A stretch of 64,000 nucleotides of DNA from Enoplolaimus lenunculus (lineage: Eukaryota; Nematoda; Enoplea; Enoplida; Thoracostomopsidae): the NCBI GenBank assembly GCA_030248215.1, contig JASANG010001531.1:1-64000 (forward strand). Direction: 5' to 3'. Shown here piece after piece: positions 19,801 through 34,800 of this stretch. The notes under the pieces are model-generated. The model worked only from the letters and a program-made list of their open reading frames with translations. It ran no database searches and was not told the DNA's origin. Position 1 is the first letter of the stretch. Every line of letters begins with the position of its first letter. Both the position numbers and the translations under genes were made by a program.

Positions 19801-22800
19801 TAGGAGACTGTCTATAAACTTACTTTGCGTCAATTGAAAGCAACCCCTCTAGTGCGGTATGGCCGATGGTCTGAGCATTGATACATTTAACACCGGCTCT
19901 TCGTTTTGGGATATGTATTGTTAGTGTTGATGGGTACAACAGTCTCTCAGTTCAATCTTTACCTTCGCGTATGAACTCAATTATATACTATCGCATTATA
20001 AGTTTCAAGCTATTATATCAGTAATTCTGTTATAGGCTTCCCAGTCTTTCATATTAACAATGTTTAGTTGTTTGGTGTATCAACCTTTGTCTGAACTTAA
20101 AGTTCAACAATAACATTGTGTACCAACTCCACAGCCACCTTAAAATTAAACAATATTAATGCTTCGTAGACTAAGCTACTCGTTATAAAAATTGAATGGT
20201 TATGATTTTTAGTTTGTTTTTAGACTGGTGAATTGTACATAATAACCAATAGGTAATGGTAACTCTACACTTGAGATCAACTGGCTGAATTTGAAAAGGC
20301 AAACGAAAGACAGTCGACTATGCAAGTTTCTTAGAACGCTACTCCATGACAGTTTGGCTATTGGATATTTTATAGGCATATAAGATTGTAATGCGTAAAA
20401 TTCGAGCACAAATTCGCGGTCTAGGTAGTAAACGCGGGTATTTCCGGTCATTCTGACGACTGGCGTCCGCCTAGAAATCGTCCGATGTTTAAATATTTTT
20501 ACATGCTTGAGCTTCTCTGGCCTCCCCTGATTATTCCTCTCGCAAATTTGAGTTTTTGAAAAATTCAATTTTTTGAGGTCCCGCCCCCCCTTGGCAGCAA
20601 AAAATTTTTTGTCAAAAAGCTAGGTATACTATATATCATTCATCACCGCTTGGTAAGCTGAGTCGAATAGTATTCAATTTTTTGATTAGGTATGGTCAAA
20701 GAACTCTTGTATTCCACTTCTACATTTTTTATTTTTAGCAAAGTGAGCTGGCTACAGTCCAAAGCAATTTGTGTTTAAATATTTATGTTCTAAATATATT
20801 GGTGACTACTGCCGTTACTTCAATCTTTCTGTTCATTCTTCATACTACATTTCGTATAGTTTCAACAGAATGAATATTTTATGTTTGTTTAATGCAATAA
20901 ATTTTTATGCTTTGCAAAACGTCCTGGATCCGTCACATGCTATATTTCAGTCATAAGATTAGATAGTTTTATTTCTCATTTTCAAAGTGTTTTTGTAATA
21001 TTTCTATTATTTTTGCATCTATCGTACATTTTGATAGAACGCTATTGGTCATTTCAAATAGTTTTTTTTCTGTTTCGTTGTTAATTTGAACTTCACAATG
21101 AGTTTTCTAGCTAAAATAGTTGAAAAATTCGCTGCGGATGCTGCAGCTGTTTATTTAATACCTGACTTCTTAAGTACTGTAGTAGAGTTCATATTTAAAG
21201 TGTATATATAAATAATATAAATAATACCATAACTATCGTTAACAATTGTATAATTTTAGTTTTGTGAAACTGTGGTGCGTGTAATAACTAGAGGTGGGCT
21301 TCGTGGCGTAGTGGTAGAGCGTCTGACTAAAGCTCCATACGCCGCAACTTCGAAACCACCCGTAACCCGCTTTTCCAACTGCTTGGTTAAAAGGTCTTCC
21401 GGTTCCCACCTAGACTGCCAATGTGTATGTCTGACGCCAATCTGCTAATCAGGCCTATTACTAATGTGGCCTAGGCCAACTGCTATTTCAAGAAATTGCA
21501 GTTTGGCCTTTAATGAACTGCTATTATTGAAGTTATAAATATAATAAAATTTAGCTATTTGGCCAGATGCAGTACTGATGACAAATCAGCGTTGGTTACA
21601 TCAGGATTGTTTAACTGCAAATCACACGCTATTTGGCGTAAGTTACGCTACTAGCTGCTCGTAATAGCAGATTGGCATGCCGCACATAAAAAATTTTGGA
21701 AACTAATATATACATATCTTCTGTTCTTATCAGAAACTTAAAAGGTTTATAAAGGGTACAATTTTAGATTTTTTGAAATATCGCAGTTGTTTTAAGTTGC
21801 TGTGGTGCAGGGATGGGAGTCTCGGTCTCGGCAAGTCTCGTTATGTGGTAGATCTCTGTCTGGGACTCGGTCTCGATGTTTTGAGTCTTGGGGGTTTGGG
21901 ACTGAGACCAGAAGTCGAGGATTCAGGAAATGTATGGCTGTATTGTAGAAGTAGATGATGCCTGATAAAGGAAATTTCGCTGTGAATCTATGAATTTTTA
22001 TAGTTATGCAATAATTATCAGCAGATGTTCTGAAAAATAAAAAACAGTTAAAAACACAAATACTACGAAAAACGCACTAAAAATAATTTATTTTGAAATT
22101 TTTAATTTTTTTCAGAGATGACCAAAAATTGATCGAGTCCCAGGCTTTCGGTCTAGTTTTTTAACCGAGACCGCCCATTAGACTTTTGGTCTTGGTCTCG
22201 GTAGTCAGGTCTCGGTCTCGGTCTCGGTAGTCAGGTCTCGGTCTCGGTCTCGGTCTTAGTCTCGGCCTCGGTTTTTAAAAGAGACCGCCCATTCCTGTTG
22301 GGATGAACATAAAATTTTTGGATAAAACTTTAATACTGAAAATTAACAGACGGTAGGTATGAGCTTTGCAGTGGTAACTTAATGATAAATGTAGTTTTAT
22401 CACGTGATTTGAATTCAAAGTGGGCAAATGCCAGTTGAAGGTTTCATATGGTGAAAAACCTTTTTTTAATAATTATGCAACTCACGTTGAATAAAGAGTG
22501 CAAGTTTACTTATGTGAAAGTTTTTTTAGTTTAAATATTTAGAAACACTCGGACTTATACAGATAAGTTGTAGGAATTTCGAGCTGAATTCTACATTATT
22601 ATTATTACGTATTATTATTATTAAAGAAAGTACTGATGGGTTCTCAAATAGGCACCGGCAGCAGTTGTTCTGATTTTCTAAGTATTCGGTCAATATAGAA
22701 ATTTTGTTGATTCGATTACAAACCAATTCCTGTAACTGGGGATAGATGTTACACACATTTGAGAATATATGCGGAGGTGTTTAGGATATAACACTTGGCT

Positions 22801-25800
22801 GCTGTTTAGCATATATATAGGGGCCTATTTTTGAAAAGGAATCGTGCTGTGTGCGACTATGTTAGTCAGTAAGCAGGTATTGGCGGTCTCGGTTTCGGCA
22901 AGTCTCGGGATTTGGCTGGTCTCGGTCTCGTTCTCGGTCTCGGTCTCAGTCTTTCTTTTGTTCAGTCTCGGTGGTTTGCAAACCGAGACCAAAGAGGTGA
23001 AAAAGCGATAAGCAATCAGAAAATTTTTCCTTTGATCGCAGCTTTGGCCCGGAAGTACTTGCGCCTTTCGTATACCAACACAGACAGCGAACGTTTGGGG
23101 AGCACAGCACCGCTATCTGGTTATACAGCGATTTGAGAAACTGAATGACCCCTCAGGTTATTCAAAATTTTATTTTTGAAAGGAAACCCAAAACACTTTG
23201 ATTTTATTGTGAAAACGCACAAATAGTTGCATTTTCGCGTTTAAAATATTTAAGGTATCGTGTAAAAAGTTATGGGTCATCCGCATTTATAACGTCACGC
23301 TATGTTAAAAAATTTTCCAGTCTTCGGTTGCCCAGGAGCAAAAACAACGCTATATCTCTGAATTATGGATTGTACCGAGGGCGTTTTAAGACAGTGGATT
23401 TGTCCCGAGCCGGGTCGAAGGGTATGGCAACAGTAGCCAAGTGAAAAATAAAGTAAAAAATAAATATTGGCGGCGATTTATTAGTTTAACTGTATGAAGC
23501 GGCAATTCAAAGCAGGTTAATATATTGAAAAGTTTTGTTAAAAAATCTTATTTTTATTTTCGGTAACGGTTTCAAATTGATCGAGACCGAGACCAAAAAT
23601 CTTGGTCTCGGTAGGTTGAGTCTCGGTCTCGCTTTTTAAACCGAGACCGCCCTTCCCTGCCAATAAGCTACTAATTTGGCGACAGATAGCGAGGTACTTT
23701 ATCGGAAGTGATAGTAAAGGTAATGAAACACGAGCCATTCTTACGCAAGTTGTAGTCGTCCTTACGCAACCGGATATCCGGTTCCGTGGTACGTTTTGTT
23801 GGCACCAAGGTGGTGTATTCTGGAACTCACTGGCTTGCTGTTGATAAGTGGTAGTGGCTGTTTAAGGTGGTAATTACTTGGTAGTTTTGGAGTATATATG
23901 AATACTGGAGGAGCATTCTGTAATTTCTGCGTTGGGGCTTATGAGAGATTCAGTGGGGTGTACAGGAGCAGGGTGCACAGCGTAACTAGACTACACTGGA
24001 ATGCGAATCGTTATCGGAACAGCTACTTTATGCCGGACTCGAATCGGAACTACAAATTTTGTTACTATACGGATAATTTGTATTAACAAGAATAATATTG
24101 ATTTAGGGTGTCCGTTGGCTGGCGGCAACCATCCTCAGAAATGTTGCATGACCAAATTGGCAATCATTTTTTGGTTCTGTAAACCTAACCTATAACCTAT
24201 TATTGATTGATAAGTTAATTCTTCAAATACAATTTAATAGATAAATAATGCAGAATTTTTATGCAACATATCACAACAAGTAGGCGTAAAATTAAAACGT
24301 CAAAATTGCGATTCCGATTGATTGTGCGATCGGAATCGGGATTGGAATTCTCGTTGCAGCCTGTACAGGAGTTTTCGCCAAAACAATGCTGATAGAGTTG
24401 CCAGGAAATTGAATGGAGAAAATATTTTGAAGTTTTATCGTTTTGACTATAAAAGGGCATTTTGTCCAAGAGTTAAATTTTAGCAAAACCTGAGGTAATT
24501 CTGTCATTTAACGAAATAAAATTAAGAAAATGTTCAAATCACAATATGTTAGTGTCCGGGTGCAACCGGAGGTGAAAAATACCGGGGCCGAAGCCGAAGG
24601 TCAACGAAACTTGCCGGAGCTGGAGCCGGAGGTGAGGAGAAATTAGGTAGTAAAAATGATGGTCAGTTAGTTAATTTTAGCCAATATCAGCAATATGTTG
24701 TAAAGTTGTTTGGTTTTACGCTAATTTTCTGCGAAATTTCGGAAATGCTGTTGCGAAATTTGTGACAAAAGTAAAAAGAAACGCGCTAATCAGATAAATT
24801 TTGCAAAATTATATAAAATTTACTACCAAAATTGCCGGAACCTCCGGCAAATATTTTACCGGAGCCGAAGCCAGAGGCAGACCTCCGGTTGTACTCTGGA
24901 TAGTGTTGTCATTTTGTTTCGATCTTTTCGGTAAGTATTGTAACAAAACAAAACCTAACAGCCGCAAGAAGTATCTAAACCAAATTATTTATGACTGTAG
25001 GCGGCTCGTGTCTATGGAAACTAATTTATTGTAATGCTCTATTTTACACTAAAATGTAAATAACTATTTAGCATTTGAGTTGCCAGAATTTAATATCTTA
25101 TTGAAAAAATACTATTTATGTTAAACTACGGTAGCCTGTGGCTTTTTGAAATGAAATAAACAAGAAATGACGCAAAAGTAGATAGGGTTGATGGAATGTT
25201 ATTGTGTTATAATGTTAGGTAGCTACATGTCGATTTTTTAGAAATTTTAGCGTTTATCACCAAATGACATGATACGTGTACAGGACATTTAGAAAAATCA
25301 AAATGTGTTAAAAAATAGTAGATCCGGTTTCAGTTAGACTACAGCGCAGGCGTGTAGCCTGATTGTCGCATTAATAACTAATAAAGGGTTGAAGTAATGA
25401 CCGTGAAACATTGTGGCTCGATATTGTGCTTTTATTATCGTAATTGAATTTGATTATACTAGGTTGTTTAGATAATATCTGAATAGGACAACAAATGTCA
25501 TAGAATATTTTTGGTTCGTAGATTGATAGGGTCAAGAATCCCGAGGTCGCGAGCTTTATCACTATGATATATCGCACACCTAACCTGGCAAAAATGTCTT
25601 GATCCACAACTGTTCAACCTTTGATAAACATCAGATAACTTACCTTCAGTTGGTTCTTCTGCGAGTCGCGTCGCGTAATAAGCGTCGATCGCTTTTCGAT
25701 ATCGGTTAAACGTCGCTTCAACTTTAGCTTGAACTGCGGTCCAAATTGTTGCAAACAGTGACATTCCAAATACAACGGTCACATAACTCCAAATCATATT

Positions 25801-28800
25801 TTGGCTTTCAGTTGGCATTAAGTCGCCAAGTCCTGGAAAAGTTCAAAATGTTAAACGTTTAAAATGTTTATATGTATATAAATGCTACTTGCTGCTTATT
25901 TTTAGGGTTTTATACTGAGTCTGGTCAGGAGTTAGGGTTCACTATTGTAAAAGCTTTTTATCAGGGCCGTAGCTAGCTTCCTTCCCGTGCTAGGAGGGGG
26001 CTAAAAAATTTTTACGAGGGGCATACTAAGGCTTTGGATGACTTCCAAGTAAGGTTGAAACTACTTTTCTAAAGGGCCAAAATTATGCAGGAGGGACACG
26101 GCTTCCCCCTTGGCTCCCCTCTGACTACTGAACTGCTTTTTGTAATATTCTTTCCAGCACGTATTCATGATTTTGAACTTGGAGTGGTTTAGGTAAACAA
26201 AAGTTAAAACGAATATAACGTTTTGAAAAATTAACGAGCGAAACAAGTTTAAAGTTTGAAGATTTAAAATGGACAAAACGGATAATTTCCGTCTGGCTAT
26301 TATTCTATGTTCAGAGTCCACACTTTCGGTTTTCTAGCCCGTTTAGACACTTTTTGGTCATTCTTACGTTTCGCTGCTGTTTGCTTGCGCAAACTAATTT
26401 TTGACCCTAAGATTTCTGACTACCAAATACATTTTATGATTAGCTTTTTAATTATTGGCGATGAGTTGAAATCAATTCATGAGCGATGATTCAATGCCAT
26501 ATACGATTAGAAGGTGAAAAAATATTTCCTTGCAGGGATGGGAGTCTCGTTGGTCTCGGCAAGTATTGGTATTTGGTAGATCTTGGTCTGGGACTCGGTC
26601 TCGGTTTTTTGAGTCTTGGTGGTTTGGAACCGAGACCAGAAGTCGACTATTCAGCAAATGTATGGCTGTATTATTGAAGTAAGTGATGTCTGATAAAAAA
26701 ATTCGCTGTGTATCTATGAATTTTTATAGTTATGCAATAATTATCAGCAGATGTTCTGAAAAAAATAAAAAACGATGAAAAAGACAAATGCTACGAAAAA
26801 CGCATTAAAAATAATTAATTTTGAAATTTTTAATTTTTTTCGGTGATGGCCAAAGTTTGACCGAGACCCAGACTCTTGGTCTCGGTTTTTAATCGGGACC
26901 GTCTGTTCCTGCTGCTTTGCAAGGTGGCACTTGTTAAGTTGATGCACTGAAATATCAGCTGCAACCGTGGCCTATATTCTCAAATGAGTATAGTACGTAT
27001 CATCAATTAGCGATAGGTTTTAAAACTGACGAACATCTGCAGTTGCAGATCTCAAAATTGGTACAGATTTAGGGCAAATGAAATGCGAATACAGGACCTA
27101 TCACCAACTGGTGATAGGTGCTATTCACATTTGAGGATACAAGCTCCTATCGCAAGATATTCTATGATAAGTGTTGCGTTTTCCATAGTTTTATGGTTGA
27201 TGCCTTTGTAATTTAGTTATTGAATTAGCCATCCACAGGTACCTGCGGTACTGTTGTTTAAATCAATGTTGTTTTTTCCGGAGAAAAATTATGACCGGAT
27301 TTTTCCATTTTTTCTGGAAAACATGAAAAAAATGGTAAAAATACATTCTTTGTCTGAGTGATCGATTATCCCACCCTTAGCCGGCGTTTGCTCAAAAGTG
27401 TTTGGATTTTGAAACTTTTTGCATATTTAAGCTTTCGATGACATCCCCTGGCGATTCCATGCCCAGATCTAAATTTTTGAAAAGTTTGATTTTTAAGGCC
27501 ACAAAATCAGCCCCTTACGACCCAAAATTTATTTTCGAAAACTTGGACAAATTATACATCACTTGACGGAGTTTGCAGAGCTCAGTCGAGTGGTGTTAAA
27601 CTTTCTGCAATCAGAAGTCTTCTTAACGAGTTGTTATCAGATAACTGATTTGGCGCGCTGCCAGCGATCATGGTTCGGCGCCATATTTAGTTGTTTGACA
27701 ATAATTCGTTAGCCAGACGTCTGGATGGGAAACATTTAACAATATTCGTCTTAGCTCCACAACCTGTGTCAAATGATATATAATTTGTCTAATTTTTCGA
27801 CAAAAAATTTTGGGTTCAATGTGGGAATTTGGTACCTTAAAAATTCGTGCCCATGTAAAGATCAGGGGCGGAACGTTTTTCTGTGGGACAGCAATAGAGT
27901 AAGCTTAAGCTTTAGACTAATTTTTTGCTCGGCGCCACATTTAATTATTTGACAATAATTCGTTAGCCAGACGTCTGGTTGGGAAACATTTTACAATATT
28001 CGTCTTAGCTCCGCAACCTGTGTCAAATGATATATAATTTGTCAAATTTTTCGACAAAAAATTTTGGGTTCATTGTGGGAATATGGTACCTTAAAAATTC
28101 GTGCCCATGTAAAGATGAGGGGCGGAACGTTTTTCTGTGGGACAGCAGTAGAGTAAGCTTATGCTTTAGACCAATTTTTTGCTTGACTTAGGCTTAGCCT
28201 TAGGCTCAGGAATATATATGCTCATTCTTACGCTTAGGCGTAGGCTTAGAAATATCCTTATAATACTGTTCCGCCCCTGTTCTTTACATTGGCCAAAATT
28301 CGAATATTTTAAAAATTTGAGTTTGGGCGTGAAATAATTGGGAGAGGTCATCAGAACAGCAAAAACTCATGAGTATAGCGAGCTAAAGTGACACTTGTTT
28401 TTTGTAAGTATACATTAAATCCCAAAACACTTTTGGATTTTTTCTGACATCAAAGCCTCTCAATTGCTGCAACCTTGCGAGCAAAGCGAGGTTGAAGCTT
28501 GACGTATTCTTGTGTTAAATCGTACGGTAAAGGCAAGCTTTCAATTTTAAGCGCCCTAACATTGGCCCGACTGTCGACGAAACCTGATGAGCGAATAGAA
28601 CAAGATGTATATGTAATTTTGCATTGAATCTCGTGGCAATGTCTCAATTCTGAAATCCATTTATATATTCATATGCTGAAATTTTCGCTGTTTTCGGACA
28701 TATAATGTGTCCTGGTGCTGGTGGACATATACACACGTTCACTGTTAATGTGTTGCATATAAATTAGTTACATGTCATCTAAAACGTTATTTTATGTCAT

Positions 28801-31800
28801 ATTTAGTTGCAAATTACATTTAAGAATCGTTTAATATTTGGCCAAGAACCCTGGTTTAAATTGATTAATTTATTATATTACAATGCTTTAAATTAAATCT
28901 CTAAAGAATAACACTTGTTTAGGAAATTCCATGGTCTTTTTATCATCTGGATCGGTTAATTGGATCTTTGCGGAGTTTTTACTTGTTTGTGCATATTATG
29001 CGAGTATCATGCGCTAAAGTGTTTTTTATCTTAGTTGTCTTTTGACAGTTCTAATTAGCCGGCAAGGATTTGTACGTATATATTTTGAAAAGGGCCATAT
29101 ACAGAAAAAATTATAGAAGGAATATATCTTCTCCCGCCACTTTTAGAGAGATAGGAAAATATGCACTTTAAAACTGGATTTAAAATAATCGTTTGAATCA
29201 TAGAGGTCGAAAAATTTCCCGAATGGAAATACTGACTATGCCCCTGATATTAACAAATGGTTATCGCGCATCGCCATATATGTGTATCCACCTACTATTT
29301 TTACTGTTTCAATCATTGAAACACGTTAGTGTTTACAATATATGTTTCAAGCATCGAGAATGCACGCTTTTTGAAAGTTTTGCAGAATGTTCTCTGCAGG
29401 AAAGCAGAGCTGGAATGAGGTAACTTGCGTATAGAATATCCTAATTAGCCGCTTCGACACCATACACAAATTGGACAGCTAAACGTCTCATTTAAGTTGT
29501 TATTAAAAGTTTGATTTTTGTAATTTTTCAAAAAAATTGTATTACAAATATGTAATTACCATAGCTAGTCGATATTATTGTGTGATGTTAATGACACCGT
29601 GCAATAGATTACGTGTCCTTGCGATGTTTGTTCTACTGAAATTTCTAACTAAGGCAGTAATATTTTGTAATAACCTCCCATGCATTATAGCTTAGAACAG
29701 GCTGCTTTATATTTTGTTTAGGATTAGGCGTACGCTTAGAAGTAGTCTTAGCATAAAACCTCACCGTATCCCATGTAAAAGAAAGAAACTAGGTAAAAGT
29801 GCACCTAGAAGGGACAGATTGTGATATGTTTCGCTTGAAGCATGTAAAAGAGTTTAAACAAGGGTTAGTTAGACCATAGATCAGTAGGTAATGCTTATAA
29901 TATTAGCTCCATAACTTCTATGAAAATAGTTGTCATCTATATCTTTGACGGCTGCCTTTCAGTGTTAACAAGCTTGCGGTCAGTGAAACAAGAAACATAT
30001 GGGCCCAGCGGACATCACCTATCGCTTAATTTTAGCGTTTGTTGGGTTTTACAATGTTCAGTTTATAAGTGATCTAATGTAGCATTCTTCATTCGAAGAG
30101 GATATTTTTTGAGTTTTAAAATATTTATGTTTCTAAAATTGATTAGTAAATATTTCAATATTGCAAGATTACCAATTGCGTCTATTGATTATCGAATAAA
30201 GAATGTCACGCATACGTGCTCAAATATTTTACCTATCTTTATCATGACAATTTGATGATGTGAAGTCGATATCGAATAAAGAATGTCACGCATACGTGCT
30301 CAAATATTTTACCTATCTTTATCATGACAATTTGATGATGTGAAGTCGAGAAACTTTTCCAAATTGTGTTCTGTGTCATGACATATTTAAGCTATTCATC
30401 TGGAAAATACCATTCAAACGTTGCTAAATATTTCAAAGAACATGTTCTGCTGGCGCTCATTTGAGAAACGTTAAAAAGCAACTGACTGTTATACGAAAGG
30501 CATGTTGAGAGTTGTACTTTAGAACGCCGTTAAAACCCATAGTGTCGATTTATAGCTTAACAGATGAAAGTTTGCTGGGCCCATATGTTTCTTGTTTCAC
30601 TGACCGCAAGCGTGTTAACACTGAAAGACAGCCGTCAAAGATATAGATGACAACTATTTTCATAGAAGTTATGGAGCTAATATTATAAGCATTACCTACT
30701 GATCTATGGTCTAACTAACTCTTGTTCAAACTCTTTTACATGCTTCAAGCGAAACATATCACAATCTGTCCCTTCTAGGGGCACTTTTACCTAGTGCAGA
30801 TATTGTTTCATTGTAAATCAATGTGTGATTAATTCTCACCATTAAAGATATGGAACATTTTAATGCTAACAATTCTCTTTAGTGCCTGTAGCATTTTGCG
30901 CGGTGTTTTAGTTGAAGAGCTGTTTCTTCAACTAACTTTATTGTAAAAAGTGAATTGGTATAACCACACTAGTTTACAGTTTAACCGGCAGGCCTTTAGC
31001 CAGAGACGGGCACGGAGTGTCTGCCCCCTAGACAAATTTTAACCTAGAAAACTTTCAACCTCACTTATAGTCACACTCCTAAAATTTTTAGTCCCCCTAG
31101 CAAAGTGAGCTGGCTACGGGCGTACTAACAGGTTTATAAACTTCATGAGGGTTTAACTACGGGTAACTTTACGATAAAGCCAAACCTGCATAAAAGGCTT
31201 GGAGGATTAGACCTGTACCTACAAAATTTGAGCTCGTAAAAATTCGTAGTAGAATAATGATTTATGTTCAATTTTAACTTAAATCGAAATTTCAGTTTAA
31301 ATTTTGTTGCTTTGGATTAAACCAAACTTTGTCAATATGCATTTTCGCGTATTTAATCAGTTGATTTCGCCAGAAACTTGTAGTAATTTTAAGCCTCTAC
31401 CTTTCGTCTGGAACTGAACTAAATAGAAGTGTGTAACATGGCTTTAGTGCACAATCCACTCAAGTCAAATATCTACTTATGTCCTGTGCCGTATTTTATG
31501 TTCTTTTCAAGTCGTCAATTAGGTAAGGTTACGGTTTACTAGATATTTGGCTTCATTCAAGTAGTTAATCCCTTCATTCGCAGCTGGTTTTAAAAATATA
31601 AATCATATGAGATTAAGATGATATTCCTTGGGGTGTAATAATCAATGTAAACCGTGTGACTTTTGTTTGCTGCTGTAGATGGCGTATGCATGCGTTTGAA
31701 ATCATGAAATGAAAATTCTGTAAAAATTGTGCACTTTTGTAGTTTCATCCTCCCAGACTACGCAAATGTGGGGGTGGAAAAAATTTTCACTCGTAACATG

Positions 31801-34800
31801 AAAATATTTTGTTTTCTGTTTTAAAAACTAGTTTCCAGCAGGGGTGGGCAGCCTCGGTCAAAAAAGCGAGACCGAGACTGAGACCAAGTCCGAGACACAA
31901 CCTACTAAGACCGAGGCTTTTGGTCTTGGTCTCGGTAAATTTTTAACCGTTACCGGAAATAAAAATAAAATGTTCCTTAGAAAAGTTTTGAGTATTTTTA
32001 TCTGCTCACAATTGCCGATTAATTCGTACAATTAAACTGATAAATCACCGCGTACTTACTTTGTTTTTTTACTTTATTCATTACTTAGCAATTGTGGTAC
32101 AAACGCAACAATTGAAAACGTTCGCAAAACTATCACAACTTCAATTATACTGACGTTGCACATGAATGAACGTTGTACATGTACGAAAATGAACTTAAGC
32201 GGATTATATGCGACAGTGAATAGCAATTTTATTGAAAACATTACTTGGTGATCAACTCTGGAATAAGCTCATTCACTTTGCTTGTGCTGTGCCAATTTAT
32301 TTATTCGTTTACGTCCCCACGCACATACCTAAGACCTAAGCTGAAGCGAAGCATAAACCTAAGCCTAAGTCATGCATGTCATAATGTAATAAAATAATCA
32401 CTTTGGGGGAACTGAACCTTCTATTAAACAGCCATAGTGTGGAGGGAAGTAAACAAGTACCCAATTTGAAGAGGTTCACGTATGTATATACATTTAGTCC
32501 ATAATACGAGTAAAACATTGCTACGTCCTTTTTTCAACTCTTCAACTCAAACTAGCTCGGCTAATTGCAATAAAATAATCCCTTTGGTGGAACTGAGCCT
32601 TCTATTAAACAGCCATAGTGAGGTGAGATAATAGCAATTATCGTTTTTTCTTCATCTATTTGGTATCAATTTGCAAACCACCAAGACTCAAAAAACGAGA
32701 GACCGAGGCCGAGACGGAGACCAGCGAAATCCGGATATTTGCCGAGACCGAGGCCGAGTTCGGGACCCAGACCGACACCGAGACCGAGACCTAAACCGAG
32801 ACCGCACATCCTTGGTTTCCAGTGCGAAAATTTTTGCGTCAATTTTGCGTTCTGTTTCTCTGGAGGGCATCAAAGAGTACTAAGCAGGATAGGGGCTGGA
32901 AAGTTAAGGGGTGGCCGCTTCCATCGTGTTTAGTATTCTTGCAAATAGCAGAGATTTCCCACACTTTCTTTCAATGAATGTGATAGTGGCGGGGGGGGGA
33001 CTTTTCCACTGCGGGGGGAAACTACAAAAGTGCAAAAAATCGACATTACTTCGCCATGTAATTTGCCCGTGAAGCTGAGAGACAAATCTGTACAAGCTTG
33101 TTACCAGACGGTCGATCAAGCAGTGTCGTGTGTATAGTATCTAAGGTTCGCAACCTGTGAAATGGGTACCTCTGGTGCTCGGGGCTCGCCTAAAGGGTGT
33201 AACGAGATGTAACACTAAAGAGTTCTGCAGCTTGCAAATAGTAGTTGCATCAAGATTGTTTCAAAATTTGTCTCTATCTGCTATACGTGCTGCAGGAATA
33301 ATGCAATTTCGCAGTATAATACATACTCTTCAGTAATTTGCGTTTACCAGGTAATTTTGTAGTTTAGGACAAAATTACATAGGTTCTTCGTTTGTACAAT
33401 AGTGCGTGACCGTGAATTTTAAGTTCGATGAATAATCAATATTTCCAATCGCCCATGTAAAAATCAGGGCGGAGCGTTTTTGTGGGACTGCAACAGAGTA
33501 AGCTTATGCAATGGATTAAATTTTGGTTAGGCTTAGGCTTAGGTGCAACCGCATGGTTACGCTTAGGCGTAGAGTTAGACTTTGGCTTAGGCTTAGGAAT
33601 ATGTTTATACTACTGTTAGGACCCTGTTGTATACATGGGCCTTTCATATTATAAAGAATGACATTTTAAACGGAAAAGTTTGGCATTTAACCCGAACGTA
33701 CCAACTGTTGTTAGCGATAGAAATACAAAATAAAATGCGTCGAGATAATTCCAACTGGTTTCCCATAGGAGATATAGTGCCGCCCAAATGAACAACCAAA
33801 CAATACAGCATGGCAGAAGGATGAATAAATTAATTTCGCTCATTTCCGCCACAACTGCGCCTGAAATTGAATATGTAATGTAGGGACGATTTGGAAAACA
33901 ATTAATTGTGAAATATAAAATAATTGTAAAGCTCGGTAAACCAGGGGATACAAAACGCTCTAGTAACACTCTGAGTACAGATTAGGCAGCGGAGCATGAG
34001 TGCAAGGCCAGGTATGTGCACCGGGATACAGCTGCACTCCTCAGGGTGCCAACAGAAGTTCGGATTTGGTTTCAGATTCGGAAAAAATGAACGCTTCATA
34101 AAGTTCGGAAACAACATTTTGTGTTTTTGAAATCGAGTTGGAACAGACTAAATCTTGTTTCCAATAGTTTCAGTACTTGTGGCTCGAACCTCAATCCATG
34201 TTTCAACGAATTCAGGTTTCAATATTCCAAAATTCGCATGTTTTTATTGCCTGCATAAAATTAGGTTTCTTAATCCAACATGTCAAACGGTTACAGTTAC
34301 AATTTGATGCAATACTTTTATGTAAATGAAGGTATTGTTCAGTGTCAAGTTTTGATCCAGATACGGATCGGAGTCGGAATAAGCAAAAGTTTAGTGGGTT
34401 TTGATTAGGCCAAATCGTGGATTCGATGCCACTCTGACTGTAGCCTCTGGGCTTCTGACAAGTTTTTAGGTAGATTTAGGTATAAGTTAGCGTGCAAATT
34501 GAACACTTGCATCTGCGCAGAACATAGCATTTAAAATTTTTTCTACTGGACGCTACTAAGAAACCGTGTCGAAAAAAAATTTTAGCACTATCTTTTGATG
34601 CGATCTTGCTTCCAAAACAATTTCGTGTTAGGACTTAGGACTAAAGTTTAGTTTCAAGCGCTACAAGCCGGCTGTAGTTTTTATTTCTGTAATTAAATTA
34701 TAATGTCAAATATCAATCGTGTCAGGAATTTTAGGGCATAGTTACTTTGGCATTCTCAACCGATTTGGTTTGAAACCTGTGAACGTTGGGTTTGAACTCG

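Noticed and set aside
20209-20568. 119-codon minus-strand frame inside a K2P intron
   Set aside because: Exons 25832-25644 and 19567-19200 already join in frame (TEG|GEIVYFEDK), so it is not needed; no consensus acceptor and donor in phase were found.
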